DNA of 64,000 nt from Callipepla californica brunnescens. Taxonomy: Eukaryota > Chordata > Aves > Galliformes > Odontophoridae. Below are positions 12,301 to 26,600 of the stretch, in pieces. Both the position numbers and the translations under genes were made by a program. The stretch lies in contig JALIRH010000006.1 of NCBI GenBank assembly GCA_023055505.1, positions 29,284,605 through 29,348,604 of the forward strand. The letters run 5' to 3'. The notes below the pieces were generated by a model. The model was not told the origin of the DNA, did no database searches, and saw only the letters and a program-made list of their open reading frames with translations. Every line of letters starts with the position of its first letter. Position 1 is the first letter of the stretch.

Positions 12301-15300
12301 GATCTCACTTAACATTAGTGTGAGTTGTAACATGCATTCCTTTTCCTGTTGACCTCCTCTTGAAGGTTAAAGTTGAGTAGCTGAACTTTAGCTGCTGCCT
12401 AGATATGTGTTGAGTGTTAGATACACACTGTCATCATAAGTCTACAAGTAATAGTGGTGCATGTTGCCTTTGAGTATTTTTACACACATTTCTGAGAAGT
12501 TACTGAAGATGCAAACACTTTTCTGAGCTCTTTTCTCAGATACCAGATGTGAGGGCAACTAATACTTGAAGCAAAGCTAGAAAAACATTTCCTGAAAAAA
12601 ATTCAGAAGTCTGAAAGGAGTGCAAGCACACTTTACATTTAAGAAAAACAGGGTTCAGGATTTATAATTTAAATCTATATAAGCAGTTTTAAATCAATCT
12701 TTTGCACTATTCTGATGACAATGAGAAGATTAAAGGCATTTTCTTCATCATCAGATGTATCAATTCTGAGAATGTCACTGCCGTAGTACAAAAATCAGTT
12801 TACCACTGAAGAGTTGGCGCAGTCAATTAATAGCAGTAGCACCTTGAAACCATGACCAGTGCAGACTATGTGATGTTGTTGCACAAAAAGTTATAAACAA
12901 GTAGTGACATTCAGGCTTGAAGCACTTTTGGCTATGTTGGTAAATTCTACAAAGGGACTGAAACACAGTGCACCACAAATAACACTAATTACAAAATTAA
13001 TGTCAGGTGAGAGCCCTCATTAAATGTAGCTATATTTTTATGGTGATATATACAAAAAGAGAGGAGATAAGAAATAGCTATTCTGCTGCAGCTATCTCCC
13101 ATTGAGGTCCCAGCACTAAACTGGGTGAATAGCCTGTGTGTGCTGTATCCCAGGTAGTCATCAGTCTCCCAGGTAAATCATAAGTAAAGCAATAACTCTT
13201 TTATTAGAGCTGGTAAAATAGTTTAAACACTTGCTTAAATAATAACAGACATTTTCAAAGGTCCTGGGAAAGTCAGCTCAATTTCCTGAAAATCAGTAAG
13301 AATTCAATGCCTTGTCCCCTGTGAAACTCCCAGAAGACAAAAGCAGAATGGTCACATGTTAAATTAGCCACCTTAATACTCGACCTCTTAGCATTTATTA
13401 CCTACAGCTATGCAGTAAACCCCCTACAGCCACCCTACCCTCAATATAGATGTTATGCCTACAACTTATGGAAGTTATGAGTTAATACTCCCTTCTTCTG
13501 CCAGGCCAGCCAAAACTGACTTAACTGTTGGGACAGTTCTGCTCCTGCTTCTGCTTCTGCCTTTCCAAATTCTTGCCCAGCAAGCAGATGAGAAGAAGGC
13601 AGAAAGGAACTGTGCAAGTCAGAAGAGCAGAGAAGGTGGAAATATCAGTAACAGTGCTTGGAAAGAAGAAAAGGAAATGCAGGAAATCTCATTGTATTCT
13701 CAACCCATGGTGATATAAAGCTACACCACCATTTAACAGCCCACAGTACAGAATTAATGTAAGTATATTTTTTCTAGATGTGGTGCAATTGTCATTAGGT
13801 ATAGATCTCCTATTCTACTCCATGGTATAGACCTTAACACACTTGAAGTGCTAAATTTGATTTGAACCACTGCTGCTTATAGGTGAGGGAAAAACAATAT
13901 TCACTGCTAAGAGAGAGCTTGCTAGGCAGTATTTAAATCAGAAGGGAAGTTGTGTTTCCCTTAGTCTTATTGCCCCATCTAACATTCTGCCAACAAGCTA
14001 TACTACAAAATATGTACTGTCTTCTGGGTGTTGCTGAGCATCTTCACCTGTTCTTATGACAGATCCATTCTCATTTGAACTGGCCTAACTTAACTGGCTT
14101 CATCAGTTACCCTACAATGACTTTGTATAAGGGCAGAAAATGTAGCTCGATGACCTCGGCACCTGGTGAAATTATTCAGCTCCTTGAATGCTGATCGTGC
14201 TGTAAGTAAGAAGTGGAGTATCAAGGGAGACTTTTTTTCTGCTGAGACCACTCCTCTGCCCCTGCTTTGGATGCAGTGAATTTATTCATTGTAATGAAAT
14301 TTTAACCATGAAATCTAATGAGCTTCTCTTTTGCTGCTGACTATTTAGATAACATTCAGCTCCAGTACTACTGGAAATGGAGTTACACTAGCATATCTCC
14401 TTTATTTGCTAGACCATCCCTGAATCTAGTACAATTAGTGCCACTGTTTTTCTTACTATGGCTAGCACGGTAGAGAAGACAATCCTAAACCCTTAAAGCA
14501 TATAGGACAGCCTTTAATTTCAGTGCTGATAGTACTCTTTTCATTCCAACTGTTAGCAAGACATTTGATAGAAATCTTCCTTGTAGTTCTTTCACTTTAT
14601 CCCTTTAAATACACACATATTCTTTCATCTCTCATCACTTAACATAATTCACAGTAGAAAAAGGTCATATAAACAGAAATAGATATTTTTGAGCTTAAAG
14701 ACAAATAAGATCATGTAAGCAGAAATGCAAATATTAGTTCAGTCTTTCTTTCTAATCTTTTTGGAAGTTATGACTTCACTGTTGCACAGCTTAAACAAAA
14801 AAAAAAGATCTCGGAGATGTGCTATGAATATGTTAGCTTTAAATAGCAAAGGTGGGACAGGGGCTTCTCCTCTGAGTTTCAGGTGGATGATGGATGAAGC
14901 TCCTAATATATTTCCAAGTTAATTCTAAAATATCTTCTGGTCTTTTAAATAAGAAATCACGTCTCACTTGCACTTTTGATCATTAAGGGCATTTAATGTA
15001 GACTTTTATTCTTGCCTGTAAAAATGGTCTTCCAAATTACATGGGGAAGATTTCAATGTATCTACAAAAATATGTCCAGTTTTATGCCAAAAACAGGTAT
15101 AAATCTTTACATTCTGAGCATGCTTGTTTATAGCATGTCCACTTGTATTCATTTTGTTTCAGATTTATTGATACAACCTGTCTAAGTCACTCATTTATTA
15201 TCTTGCTCCATCAAAAACACAGTAGAATCAGTCTGTTAAGTCATCCATCTGTGATTCCCACTGTTATAAAATTTTTGTGTGAATGCTGCCATTCTTCTAC

Positions 15301-16589
15301 TGTCCACTTTTGCTGTGATTGTATTTATAAAACAAAATTATGTTATGTTTTGACAGATAATATATAAGAATAAGGCTTTGGTCCATCACAGACGTTATGT
15401 GCATCATAGTATTTTATGTAAGAGTTCTAGATTTGTTTATTTACTGACAAATGAGCCTGTACAGCTACTTATACCAGAATTCTGTAAGGTCTTCATGAAG
15501 TCTGGACACCTATAACATTATTTTTCCAAATAGGCCGTATGTCTCTCTTAATCTTCAGTCCAAGTCCAAAGATGTTTAGTGCTAAGTTTCATGGACCTCC
15601 ATTTAACCTCTCCAATTTATCCAGCAAAAGAGAGGACACATAACTTTACTGAAGGTGGGTTGGTGTATTTGCAACCTATTTTAGGAATTTTAGAAGTGTT
15701 CCAGAAACCTCCAGAAGCCAGTGGGCACGAAAGTGAAATACACTCTTCTAATCAAACCTGCTGCTAAGACCTATAGTGTAAGATACGCAAAACAGGGGAT
15801 CGTAAAATTTTGGACTTTATTCATAGAGTTACATATATTTGTATTTGTTGGAAAAGATGGCTTTGATCATTCATTGCATCAATTCATTTTTAGCACAGAC
15901 AGCAAAGTGGGTTCTTGGAGTGCGCTCAACAAATATATTCATAATTTAAAAGAAAATCCTTCCAAAATTTCATAAGAGATTCAACCACAAGCTGCAATAG
16001 CTTGAGGAAGAGAGAGAAAAGTAGAATAAAGTGACTATACTTCTCAGTACAGTCAAAAGAACACCCCCAACTTCTGCATGCAGCTCCAAGTGGACATTAT
16101 GACAGTATCTATGCTTGTCGATTAAATGTTCTTGATAAAACAGTTTCAGAAGAAGACCACAACAGAACCCTTCTGACAATTTATGATTGTACTAACAGTG
16201 GTCGAGTGACACAGATAAAACCAGTGCTGCTTGCTTTTCATGTTTGTCTATACATTGGCTCTTAAAACTCAACCACAGAAAAACATGATACTTTTGATTG
16301 GATTTCAATGTTGTCCAGCGAGGTACTATACCACTGAGTTCTACTGTTGAGGTTCAATGAGGAGGTGCAAGACAGCCTTGCAAGACAGAGTGTCTGCTGT
16401 CCACTCTCTGCCACTGTTAAATTTATTGTATTATTTATTTTATTTATATCAATCCATATAAACATAGTTCAAAACCATAACAAGACTGTATGTCATCTAA
16501 AAATATTCCAAATTGAAAAGCTTTAATCCTCATAACATTTCTTTAGAAGTATTTTATAAATTGTGATTATTTTAGTATCTGATTTTTCA
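6301..16589. other. Gene desert 3' of HOXA1, no gene recognised
   Basis: This is ten kilobases of AT-rich single-copy-looking DNA. The longest frames (for example 6901-7374 minus, 157 codons) are about what chance gives, and they carry no domain I can name. I see no transposon tail, tRNA or obvious exon. A cluster of nuclear-receptor half-sites at 8299-8320 is listed separately. Confidence 0.5.
8299..8320 (-). promoter_or_regulatory. Cluster of nuclear-receptor half-sites, DR5-like
   Basis: TGAACC (8299-8304), a 5-base spacer, TGACCA (8310-8315) and an overlapping AGGTCA (8315-8320) lie together. Read on the minus strand, this gives TGGTCA-N5-GGTTCA, a direct repeat with the 5-base spacing of a RAR/RXR element but one mismatch in the first half-site. 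TGACC-A-GGTCA also makes an everted palindrome. Function is inference only. Confidence 0.3.
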
Positions 16590-16860
16590 TAGCATCCGTT
16601 TAGTTATTTTAGAGGGCCTCTTGCTTCAATTAATAGCATTTTTTTTATTATTGATTAAGGTTGTTTTGAATTCATCAAAGGAGGACAGATTGTACTGTTA
16701 TGCCCTAAAGGAAAGCTTTAAAGTAGTGGGATTATATTATGCAAATCATTTAAAAATATTTTTAAGCAGGCATTACTTCAGCATTTAGATATTGGCTAAA
16801 GCAGCTTTAATATGCAAGACAGGATGTTAGGTGCTTAGCTGATCCAAATGCCAGTCTATA
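16590..16860. promoter_or_regulatory. Candidate conserved enhancer with octamer site
   Basis: This AT-rich block has a dense, non-repetitive texture. It contains an exact POU octamer ATGCAAAT (about 16739-16746), a Sox-like motif and TAAT/TTAA cores, with no coding frame. It looks like a developmental enhancer, but I have no alignment to prove conservation. Confidence 0.3.
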
Positions 16861-18756
16861 GATTTGAAAGACTAAAGATCACATCACTGGGAGGTTGACA
16901 GAAGTGACACTTTGCAAAGTGCCAATGATTTATGCCAATGTCTTGCTTGATGATACTGTTATAGACAGCACTGTCATTACAAAGTCCCTAACGACTTCAG
17001 TCTACATTTATGGTGCACAAATTATAGGTGAGCCCAAAGATCGAAACCTTCCTGACTTTTAGATTTCAATGACCAAGTAATTCTTGCTAGGTTCACTTCT
17101 TGTTTGTTGCCTGATACTTTCCACTCACCTCTCTGTTTTAGCATTATAATTAAATCACATCAGCAAGGATAAATTATACATTTATTATATGTTACTATGT
17201 CTTCTTTATTCTTCTTTAGCAAATACCATGCAAAATATACTAAACTTTGTATTCCTCTCAACAAGCAGTAATACAGCAGTTCTGCAGGTTACTTAGGTCT
17301 TTGTGCAGGTGGTTGGGTACTGTCACTCCCAGCTGTGTCAGCGCTGGGAAAAAGAGATGCTCAGGATCAAGGAAGATCAGGCCTCCTTCTAAAGAGCACC
17401 TCTTGGGTTGGGATCTGGAGTCAGCTCTCAATACTGTTACAGACTGACCTTCACTTCCTGTGATGTGTGTAACATTCCAATTTTGTATATTAAAGGCACT
17501 GTTCTTGTACATTATTCCCACTTAAGTCAGGCCTGGAATGACTACTGATGCTAAAGCAAATTACAGATTTTTCAGTATTACTATTCTCTTCAGTGATTCT
17601 GTTGCCTTAGTGGGGAATGCACTGCATGAAACATATAGGAGCTCCAAGGTAATAATATCTGAAAACTGATAGTATCAGAGATTGTTGGTTTACATCAGGA
17701 GATATTTTTTTTTTCCCATGGCCATCTAAAATGGCTAGGAGTTGCTCTACTCTAGCATTTAACAAAGTTGACCACCAAGCAGAAATATATGGGACCTGTT
17801 GCTCAGTCTCAAAACAGAGGGATATTCGGTCACAGATGGAGGCCTCAGAGGGAAAACTGCAATTAGATAAGCCGTATGATTTAATTTCCCAATCAGAGAT
17901 GTGATCTTCCTTAGGGAATAGTTGGACATCACTGAGTGAAGTTCTATAGGTTGTTTTAAAATAATACAGTCCTTTCTGCGTCCATCAAGCAATCTTCTTC
18001 AGTGTCTAAGTGCTGAACAGCAGCACATACATCCTACTGCAGAGGCCATTCAATGTAAACACACAAGAAAGTATCAAATTCCTTTGGTTTTGTGGTTTTC
18101 TTTGTAACCACAACTCCTCTAGAAAGAACAGAGACTCATATTACACAGTAGGATATAATCACGTCTGAGCTAGGACTTCCTTCATTTTTCTATTCCAGTT
18201 ACTGTAATTCCATGTTGGCTCTGAGGATATACATAAATGAAACACACAAAACTAACCAAGCAAATGTACTGGTTTCCCTAAAACGATGACTGTCTAGACA
18301 GCAACAGTGTGCTTTCCAGTGAACTGTTGTACAACTGGCAGTGTCCTGCAAATTGTTGAAATAACATATCATCCTAAAGTCAGATTAGAGCTAAACTAAA
18401 ATGTTATGTATCCAAAAATATGTTTTTTCTTGATCATCTCAAATAAAGGATGCATCAGGTTTATTAGCACCCACTGCAATGTTAACTATAGCGTGATAGG
18501 CCTGTTTGATCTGCAAGAGAAATAGGCTCTCTGGGAGACGCAGCGTAAAACCAAGTGCTCTGGTGTCCTTAGATCCACTTCAGAAAAGATAGATAAAAAG
18601 CAGTTGTTCAATCAGGGAAAGAGGATCTCTGACACATAAAGGCTACACTGGAAGATCCTGGGAGACAAATAACTTCATAAATGCTTTGGCTCTACAACTA
18701 TTCCTTATACAAAACTCCAGTTCGGGTGGGAGCCTTGAAGAATCGTGCTATGTCGG
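16861..18756. other. Intergenic sequence, nothing recognised
   Basis: AT-rich DNA with no repeat, gene or RNA I can recognise. Open frames at 17247-17521 overlap on opposite strands and lack support. Confidence 0.5.
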
Positions 18757-18860
18757 AATAGTTAATTAAAAATATATCAAAAATGTTAATTAGCTGTTCC
18801 TGTTAGAGTGATTATGTATTAGTTTAATATGGCTAGTCAGATGAATTAATTCTTACGGCA
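18757..18860. promoter_or_regulatory. Cluster of homeodomain TAAT sites
   Basis: About 100 bases contain TTAATTAA (18762-18769), TTAATTAG (18786-18793), a TTTAAT core near 18833 and ATTAAT (18845-18850). TAATTA/TAATTG cores are the preferred sites of Antp-class homeodomains. The density is notable even for AT-rich DNA. A regulatory role for HOX or ParaHox factors is inference. Confidence 0.25.
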
Positions 18861-21800
18861 TCTGTGACATTTGTATTTAAAAAAAAAATCTGAAAAATAT
18901 AGTCTTACCATTTGAAAATCCTTATTCTCAAATTCTAGTAACTTCATAAAAGGAAGTTCTAGGCAGTTAAGTTAATCTTTGCAAGACTAAAAGCTTAAAA
19001 GAAGGCTGAAAAGACCATTGAAGGTCAGAATTTACATATTGATCAAACTGTAAGTTTATACTCTTGCAAACATGTAATTAACTTTGCTGTTATTGAATTT
19101 TGGTTCACAACCAATTTTATTAGTCATAGTTTCACCAGTAATTCCACTGGAATGAAACACGAGTGACAGCAATCCATAATAATGTGTGTGCATACTAAGA
19201 TGTTTTGTTTACAAATAAACACAGATCCCTTGAAACCTTTATTATTTTGAAGAAAATGTCTTTCATTAAGAGATAGCTCTTGGCAATAAAATGAAACCAT
19301 CTTCTGAAAATTAGTGATGAGAAATTGAAATGAAAATAATGCATGAAAGTTATGTTTCAAAGATCGAAGCCATTGGAATTTTTATCCATGAAATTTAATT
19401 TTGTAAGATAATAGTCATGATTTCGGTGATAAAACAACTTAAGCTTTTCTTTACTCCTTTATTTGCTGATCACAGAATGAGTATAAGCTAGTAAAAGAGA
19501 AGTATTCTGGAGGTTCCACATCAAGTGTATTGAAAGGATGATTCTTATCCAAACAGCTAGGAGTATGAGGGTGAACACATATTGTTACATTTAAGACTTG
19601 CTCTAGAACAACTGAACAACCTGGAATCCATTCTGGTTTGTGAATCATAAACAGAAATAGTTTTTTATATTCCAATTGAAGGAGCAAATGCACCATCTGT
19701 TCCCTGTCTGAGACAGGAAGAGACTACACAGAGATCAGCTATGTCACTTCAAAGAACTAACCCACACCCAAAACTACACCTCAGCCAGAGACATTCCAGT
19801 CACATAAAAGAACATCTCACCTTCTTCAGGTTAATCATATTGGAAGGTAGTAATGCCCAGCCATTAACATGACTGTGATGCCTTTTCTACATATTTTGCC
19901 AAGTAAAAGGATCTGGACACAACAAAGAACTTCAAGAGTCTGTGTGTGTATCAGAAATTATAACAATTACAATAAAGGATGTGCTTTCTTGAGAAAACTA
20001 TTAAAAATTTGAGATTACATTAAATATTTCAGGAATGACTATCACCAATCTGAGCAGATTGCTGTGCTTTAATACACATTACCCTTAGCCATCATCTCCA
20101 TGTCAATACAGCCATCAGCAATGAAGGCTTCACTCAAAAGGAAATTCCTGACTTCACTTGTTATAGCAGGACCCAGAAGCACAATATCATACAACACTCC
20201 TGGAAAAAATGACAGGACCACTGACAGTATAAGCAGAGCAATGTTATGTCTAGTGGCAAAACGTAGCTGGCTGAAATGTGTTTTATTTCTGTTGGAGACA
20301 GGTAAGTTTACACTGCAAAAGAGTGTGTCACTAAATAAATGTCTACTAAAACCAGAATAAAAATAGAAATGCCTTATCATTAGGCACAGCTACACAAAAA
20401 TGGCAATATTGCTCCACATCCATCTGGCTACAGGCTTTCCAGGTGAAGAAAAACAGTATTTTTAGCCAGGCTTCAATTACAAAATGTGAGTCATAGGCTT
20501 GGAGCTTTGGTGGTGATGGTGGTAGTAGACCTGTTGCTGTTGTAACATTTAGTTATGACAAATTACTGCATCTAAAGTTATCTATACATTTCTCTTTTTC
20601 TCCTACTACAGAGAAAATGTGGTATCATGTCACATCACCTAACATTTTCATTAGTCATCACATCTGAAATCACTGCATGTGATCTCAGTCTCAAAAAGAA
20701 CCTTTCAACTGAATTCCCTTGAACCTAAATTTGTGAAGCAAGCCAGCAAAATGAGAAGGTATGCTAGAGACAGCCCTTTACCTTGTGTCTGGCCCACTGG
20801 GTTTATTCTGTGGTGCACTAAACAAAAGCTGCCTGCAGCTGAAGGGCTCCCTTCTAGCCACCTGTGCCAACAAGGACCAGGAGAGTCCAGCCACACAAAG
20901 AATGTGATACGAGGATCAATAGAGGGTCTCAGAGGCATGTACTTATCACTGTTCAAGGAATAGAGTTGCTATAGAAATGCCTTCCTTGCCATGGCAGAGT
21001 TTGTCTTGATTGCCGGAGGTGACTACCATTAGGAAGCCAAGGACAGTCAAAGACACCTCTTTTCTCATGCCTGAGCCCCATCTCATTGTCTTTTAAAAGT
21101 TATTCCATGTGCTCCCAGCTATTATTCTGAACAAACACTTGATGAAAACTACATTGCTGCCATAATATGTATGTACCCTCCCTCAGTGACCTACCAGCCT
21201 GGAGCCATATCAAGCAGATGTCTTAATTATGTGCTAGCTGTAAACATTTTATTAGTTATAACTGTGAGGTGTTTAAAGTTATTTAGCAGCTATTGTGCAT
21301 TTTGTAACTCACCCTTTAACTTTAGCATTCAAATTCAGAGCACAGTGTAAGATGACCTTTTGTGTGCAAGCTAAATCCATTTTATGCTCCTCAGAATTTG
21401 GCCCACTGAATATAAGAATCCATGCTGTCAAAAATAGAAGGTTGTATTAAAAGGAAAAAAAAAAAAAAAAGGAAGTGTGAGAAAGGAGGGAGGGGAATTC
21501 CAGCAGTGCCTTGTATACAGGCTCTTGGGGAAGTATCTGTATGATGATACCATCAACCTGCCTCTCTTTCAGGAGTTCCCAGCCAGTACTGGGTCCAGAC
21601 TGGAGAAGTGGGAGCATGCTGCAAGGGAAGGGTGGGATCCAGCCTACCAACACCTGTAGAACCTCTCCAGAGAGGGAGAGGAGGCAGCAGATGCAGCCAA
21701 TGGCAGGCTTAGGAACCAGACCTAGTCCAGTAAAAAGTGTGTTTTATCTCAAGTGAGGCTTGCATCTCCCTGTTTTGTGTCACACCTCATGGTCACCTCA

Positions 21801-23599
21801 GTGATTCACACTGCACCAATGGCTCAGTGAGCAATTTGACATTCACAGAGAAACTCTGATGCTGCAGTGTACTTCCCGAAGGCGCAGCTCAGCTCCCACA
21901 GTTGAACCTCTGACTTCTAGAAGCCACTGTGTCCTTGAGGATGCTGAAAGAGATCCTTCCCAGGGGTCTCTCTCCACCTTTGTTTTCCTGGAGGAAAAAC
22001 TAACAAGGAACTTAATCTATGCTTACACTTCCATCATAAAAGACAGATCCATGGGGTTGTGCTGTGTCTTTTAAGCTCCTTTTTCTCTTTTTCTTTTTAG
22101 TAGAATGGTAATACATGGCAGAAGCTGAAAGGGATAGTTTCATTTCAAAGTTCTACAGACTTGAGAGAGCTGGGATCTTTATCACCTCATTTTTACAATA
22201 TTCAGGATTCAGTTCTGTGTTTGGTAACAGCCGGGTGACTTCAGAGGGGTCAGCAGGCATATCAGAGGGCTAAATCTGGTTCTTAATCATTAAAATATTA
22301 TGTAAGGGAACATGAATAGGAACAAAGGCAAGAGAGTCCACACTTCCATATCAATGTTCCAGATACTTTGCATTCATACAGAGCAGAGTTCATGAACTCT
22401 CTCTAACCATGTTAACAATCCTCTGGGTTTCTAAAGGAGCAGCAGGGGATGGAATGAGAAGTCTCCCCATATACATCAATAACATCAGTCTTGACACGCT
22501 GATGAGATTTCCAGGGGGTTCTTTGCTAACTGTGCCTGCTAAAACCTCCACACTGCTCAGCAGTGGTAGCTCAGTATGCCTCGCAGGGAGGAAAAAGTCT
22601 GAAGTCTGTAGTTCAAAACAAAATGTGCATCAGTAGCACGTGATTTCTTGTGCAAAAACAAGTTAGAGCATAGACATTTCAATTGCATTTTTCTTAGTGA
22701 CTGATGTTAGTTAAGATGTCTTAAATTGATATTTTTACAGAAGTTGAGCACAGCCATGCTTTACATCCCACAGACTGTATCTTACAAGATGTATGTAAAT
22801 AAAGCTATGCATGACTTCCTTTGAAAATCAGGGAAATACAGAAGCCCCTGCTATATAGGGAAGAACTGTGTGACTGATGACGGCTTGCATGTTGTCAGTT
22901 GTGAGGAAGTGAGAAATCAGTGACAGGCCTGTGCCAGACCAAGGATCCACATAGCCCTGCCCAGCCTTTGTCAGCGTCCAGCACTAAATGTTTGGGCAAG
23001 AGTATCAAATGAGGACAAGCATATTTTTATTCAGTAAATCTTTTTTGTATCCAGCAATCCATACTATAAGGACAACCTAACCATCATTTTTAATGGAATT
23101 GTTCGTGATGGCTTTTTCTTCGTGATTTTTTTTCCTAATTGTTTTTTTAATTCATTTATACTTTCTGAGTTGCCAGATTTTATTCAGGATCAGCTTGTCA
23201 GCTGCAATCCATGGCTCACTGACACACCAGTTTCTATGAAATAAGAAATAAGAAACCATCCCCTCAGAGAACTCAACCTTAGTTAAACAACTTTTTCAGC
23301 TTCATCACTTTTTGCAGTGACACTTGTAAGCGTTCTTTTTCATAATCGAAAAACAACTGCATGCAGAAATCCTCCTTTTTGATAGAATTTTCCCACAGTG
23401 ATTCAGTAAACTTTTGATAAAATAAGTTGTCATCTTGGAAATAACTTTGAAGCTTTCTGATTATCTAAAAAAACAAATAACCAAACAGAAGATTTTTTGT
23501 ATCTATACACTAAAAATCTAACTGATGTAGAAAAAAAAACCACAAACAACATATCAAGTTCCGTGTTGGACTCCCTATTATAAGAAATGCACAAGCCAA
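18861..23599. other. Intergenic sequence, nothing recognised
   Basis: No gene is recognised. A run of 16 A residues lies at 21455-21470. Overlapping frames near 20069-20963 and 21447-21756 occur on both strands with no domain signal. Confidence 0.5.
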
Positions 23600-23695
23600 A
23601 GGAAGCTCAGCAGGGGTCTGCTCTGCCGGGGTGGTTGGACTTGATGACCTCTGGAGGTCCCTTCCAACCCCTAAAATTCTGTGAATCTATGATTT
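23600..23695 (+). mobile_element. CR1 LINE 3' tail fragment
   Basis: The stretch reads 'ggttggacttgatgacctct', then 'ggaggtcccttccaacccct', and ends with 'ctgtgaatctatgatt'. This is the canonical end of a CR1 element on the plus strand. Only the last 90 or so bases remain. The frames that run through it (23587-23838 plus, 23607-24014 minus) owe their length partly to this insertion and are not genes. Confidence 0.9.
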
Positions 23696-26600
23696 TCCCA
23701 GCAAGAAGATGTTCAGCATGGGGAAGAGGTGGCTTTGGGAGGACATACCAGTACTCTGGCAGTAGCTGCAGAGGAGTTATGGAGAGGATAGAGGCAGGCT
23801 TTTCACAGACGTGCATGGCAGGGGACACAGAGCAATGAGTGTGTGGCATGCTTTCCTCACACACATCACAAGGACCAATGCGCTGAGCTGCAAGGGAAAA
23901 TTCCCTTTGAGTTGTCTTTCTTGTCTTCAGAAGTGCCCAAGAAGGTGGAAGCACTGATTGAATCCCCACACCAAAGGCCTCCTTGCACTGGGCCTGGACA
24001 TGCAGGCAGGACATGGGCCACCCGCCAGTACCTTCTCCACCTCCTCTCCTCCCCTGAAGGGCTGACTTGCATATGTCAGTGCAAAGCTGCAGGAGGCTCT
24101 CCTGAGGCTGGAGAGGACAAAAAGGGTCAGCTATGCTTCAGATGTGGTTCACAGCACTGTGGCTTGATGGTACAGACACAGCTGGGCCTGCTGGTTGGAT
24201 TCTGGCAAGTAGTTCAGAGTTTTGCTGAAAACTGAGGGCACATGGGAAGTTCTGGTCAGCCCTACAAATACACCTGCTTGAAAGTGTTTGCAAGACAGTG
24301 GCTTAAGCAGTGGCCTCTTCTGTCCTTTGCATTTCAATTATCCTCCTCTCTCCAATCATGCCTGTGATGGGGAGGAACATACTTCTGCTGCCTCCTCACT
24401 TTTCAGTGCAGCTTCCTTGGCTACTTACCAGAATCTGATCAAATGCTGAGATTTCCACTTTGCTTTAAATAATTATTTAAACAAACAGAAACAAACCTTA
24501 AGAAGTAAAGCAAGTCCTCAGGCTCTGAGCGCTACAGTGAATTGATTGTATGCATGGGAAATGTTGTCATAACAAAACAGGTGTTGTATGGTAATTGTGC
24601 TGAGTATCCTAACAAATAAGGTTCATCTGGCACAATTCACACAAAGCCTTCAGGGAAATTTGTTTATAAGTAAGAGAGAAAAAATACACTCCTTAAGCCA
24701 AGACAGCGTGGAAAAATGGAAGTTAGCCATATGCATCCTTCGTGTGAAGACAAGCAGGATTGTTGAGAAGGAGGTGCCCTTCCCTGGCACTTTTTCAGGA
24801 AGGAATTACCTGGAGTCCCTACCACATTTTCTGTACATGCAGCCTGGCTGACAACTGCTCGTTTTAACTTTCAGCAACCAGGTGGTAGAGGAAGAGCTGG
24901 GAAAAAATGCTAACTTAATCATGGTGAGATTGAGCACATTTCACTTCATGAAGATTTGGGGAAAGTCACTGATATGGTGTATGAAAGAGGTGGTTAAGGG
25001 AAATATTATGGAGGTAGCAACTTTGTAAGAAGGCACAGAATAGAACACTTGCAAGAAAAGGATACGTGAAAAACAAAATAAATTTGCCATTTCAGAGGCA
25101 AAGGTCATTGATGTATGTAGGTGAATTCATGTTTATATGCTTTCTTACAAAAATAAAAATGAACTGAGAAGCATATCAGCATAAATCCTGAGTGGATCAG
25201 ACAAGTGTTTTTCATTGTTCAATCACCCTTGCACTGAACAGAGTGCTGACAGCTCTTGTAACAGGTGGCACTTGCTCTATTATGTGCTACTAAAGAGTGA
25301 AATGGTATGGGCTGACATCCTATTCCCGAGAATCATGCCTTAAATTTGAAAGGGCTTTCAGCGTATGACTCAACTTAAACTGGTGATATGATCTTACATC
25401 TCATCTCATAAACCTGTCTACAAGAGCGTTCTGGAGTAAGTTTGAATAGGTAAATTTTTATAGCTAATTAGCCAGTCTGTGTGCCCAAGGTAAAATTCTA
25501 GCTCCACTGAAATCACTGATGAAATTCATACCAACTGTAATAAAGCCAGCTTTTACTGATTTTTTATGAAGCCAGATATTTTTTAATGTGCAAAATAATG
25601 TGCTGGGAAAACATTAGTGCCTTTGCTCAGCTGAAAGTGTGAATCGCTCTCACAAAAGGTTTGGCTATTCTTCCAGCATAGCTGGTTTCTGAACGTGATT
25701 TGCTGCTTCCAACACATCACACAGCAGTGTTGAAACTGGCAAAGAATGTGATCTTTCTCTCCTGAAAACTTCATATGCCAGTCCTCCTGATGAGCCCAGG
25801 TAACAGCTGTGATCCCAAAATCACATCGCTGGTGGGAGAGTCAATCAGCACTGCTCAAGCAGTTGGACACTGACGCAGGTTGCTGGAGAGTGGCTAGACT
25901 GGTGTTAGATCAGTTCCTAGGTATGAGTTTGGATTTGCTCTCCCAGGGTAACAAACCCTTACTTTGCCATGCAAGAAATGCTGCTGTCGCCAACAGTCTG
26001 TGGGTAAAATACTGTCTGAATTAGAGTCATTAAACCCAGATGTATCTTTTTAGGGTCAAGGAGGGAAGGAATTGCAATTCACATTTACGGGTGAGTGAAA
26101 GGGTAAATTATAGCTATTTATCTAGTTCCTTACCTTATAAAGATGAATTGGACAAGGCTTTCCCAGAAACCAGAAACATTTTAGACATGTTTTTGTATGG
26201 GAACACTTTCCCAGTCCTCACTCAAAATGCTACCACAAGGTCATTTCTCATCACATAAATGTTCTGAACTACTTCAGACTGTGTAATAGACCCAGTATAT
26301 CCAACACCTCTCCCTATAACAAGTGTAGCACAATTCCCTGTAGGTCCAACAGAGATGGATGTGCTCTCAACAGCACAAGCAATGGCCTTGTGAACTGGCA
26401 GAGGAACAGTTAAGGATCACATGAATTTACTCTGTTGTCCCACCTCTTAAGTGAAACTGGGTGTTCCCATTCATTCTAGCCCTAGGGACAAACAGTGAAA
26501 CACTAAGCCAACCCTCTATGACTGTATATGCCTAAAACATTTGTATTTTTCCTAACTCGGTCAGTTTACATAAAAACAGGACCTGCCCCAGAAGACTAAG

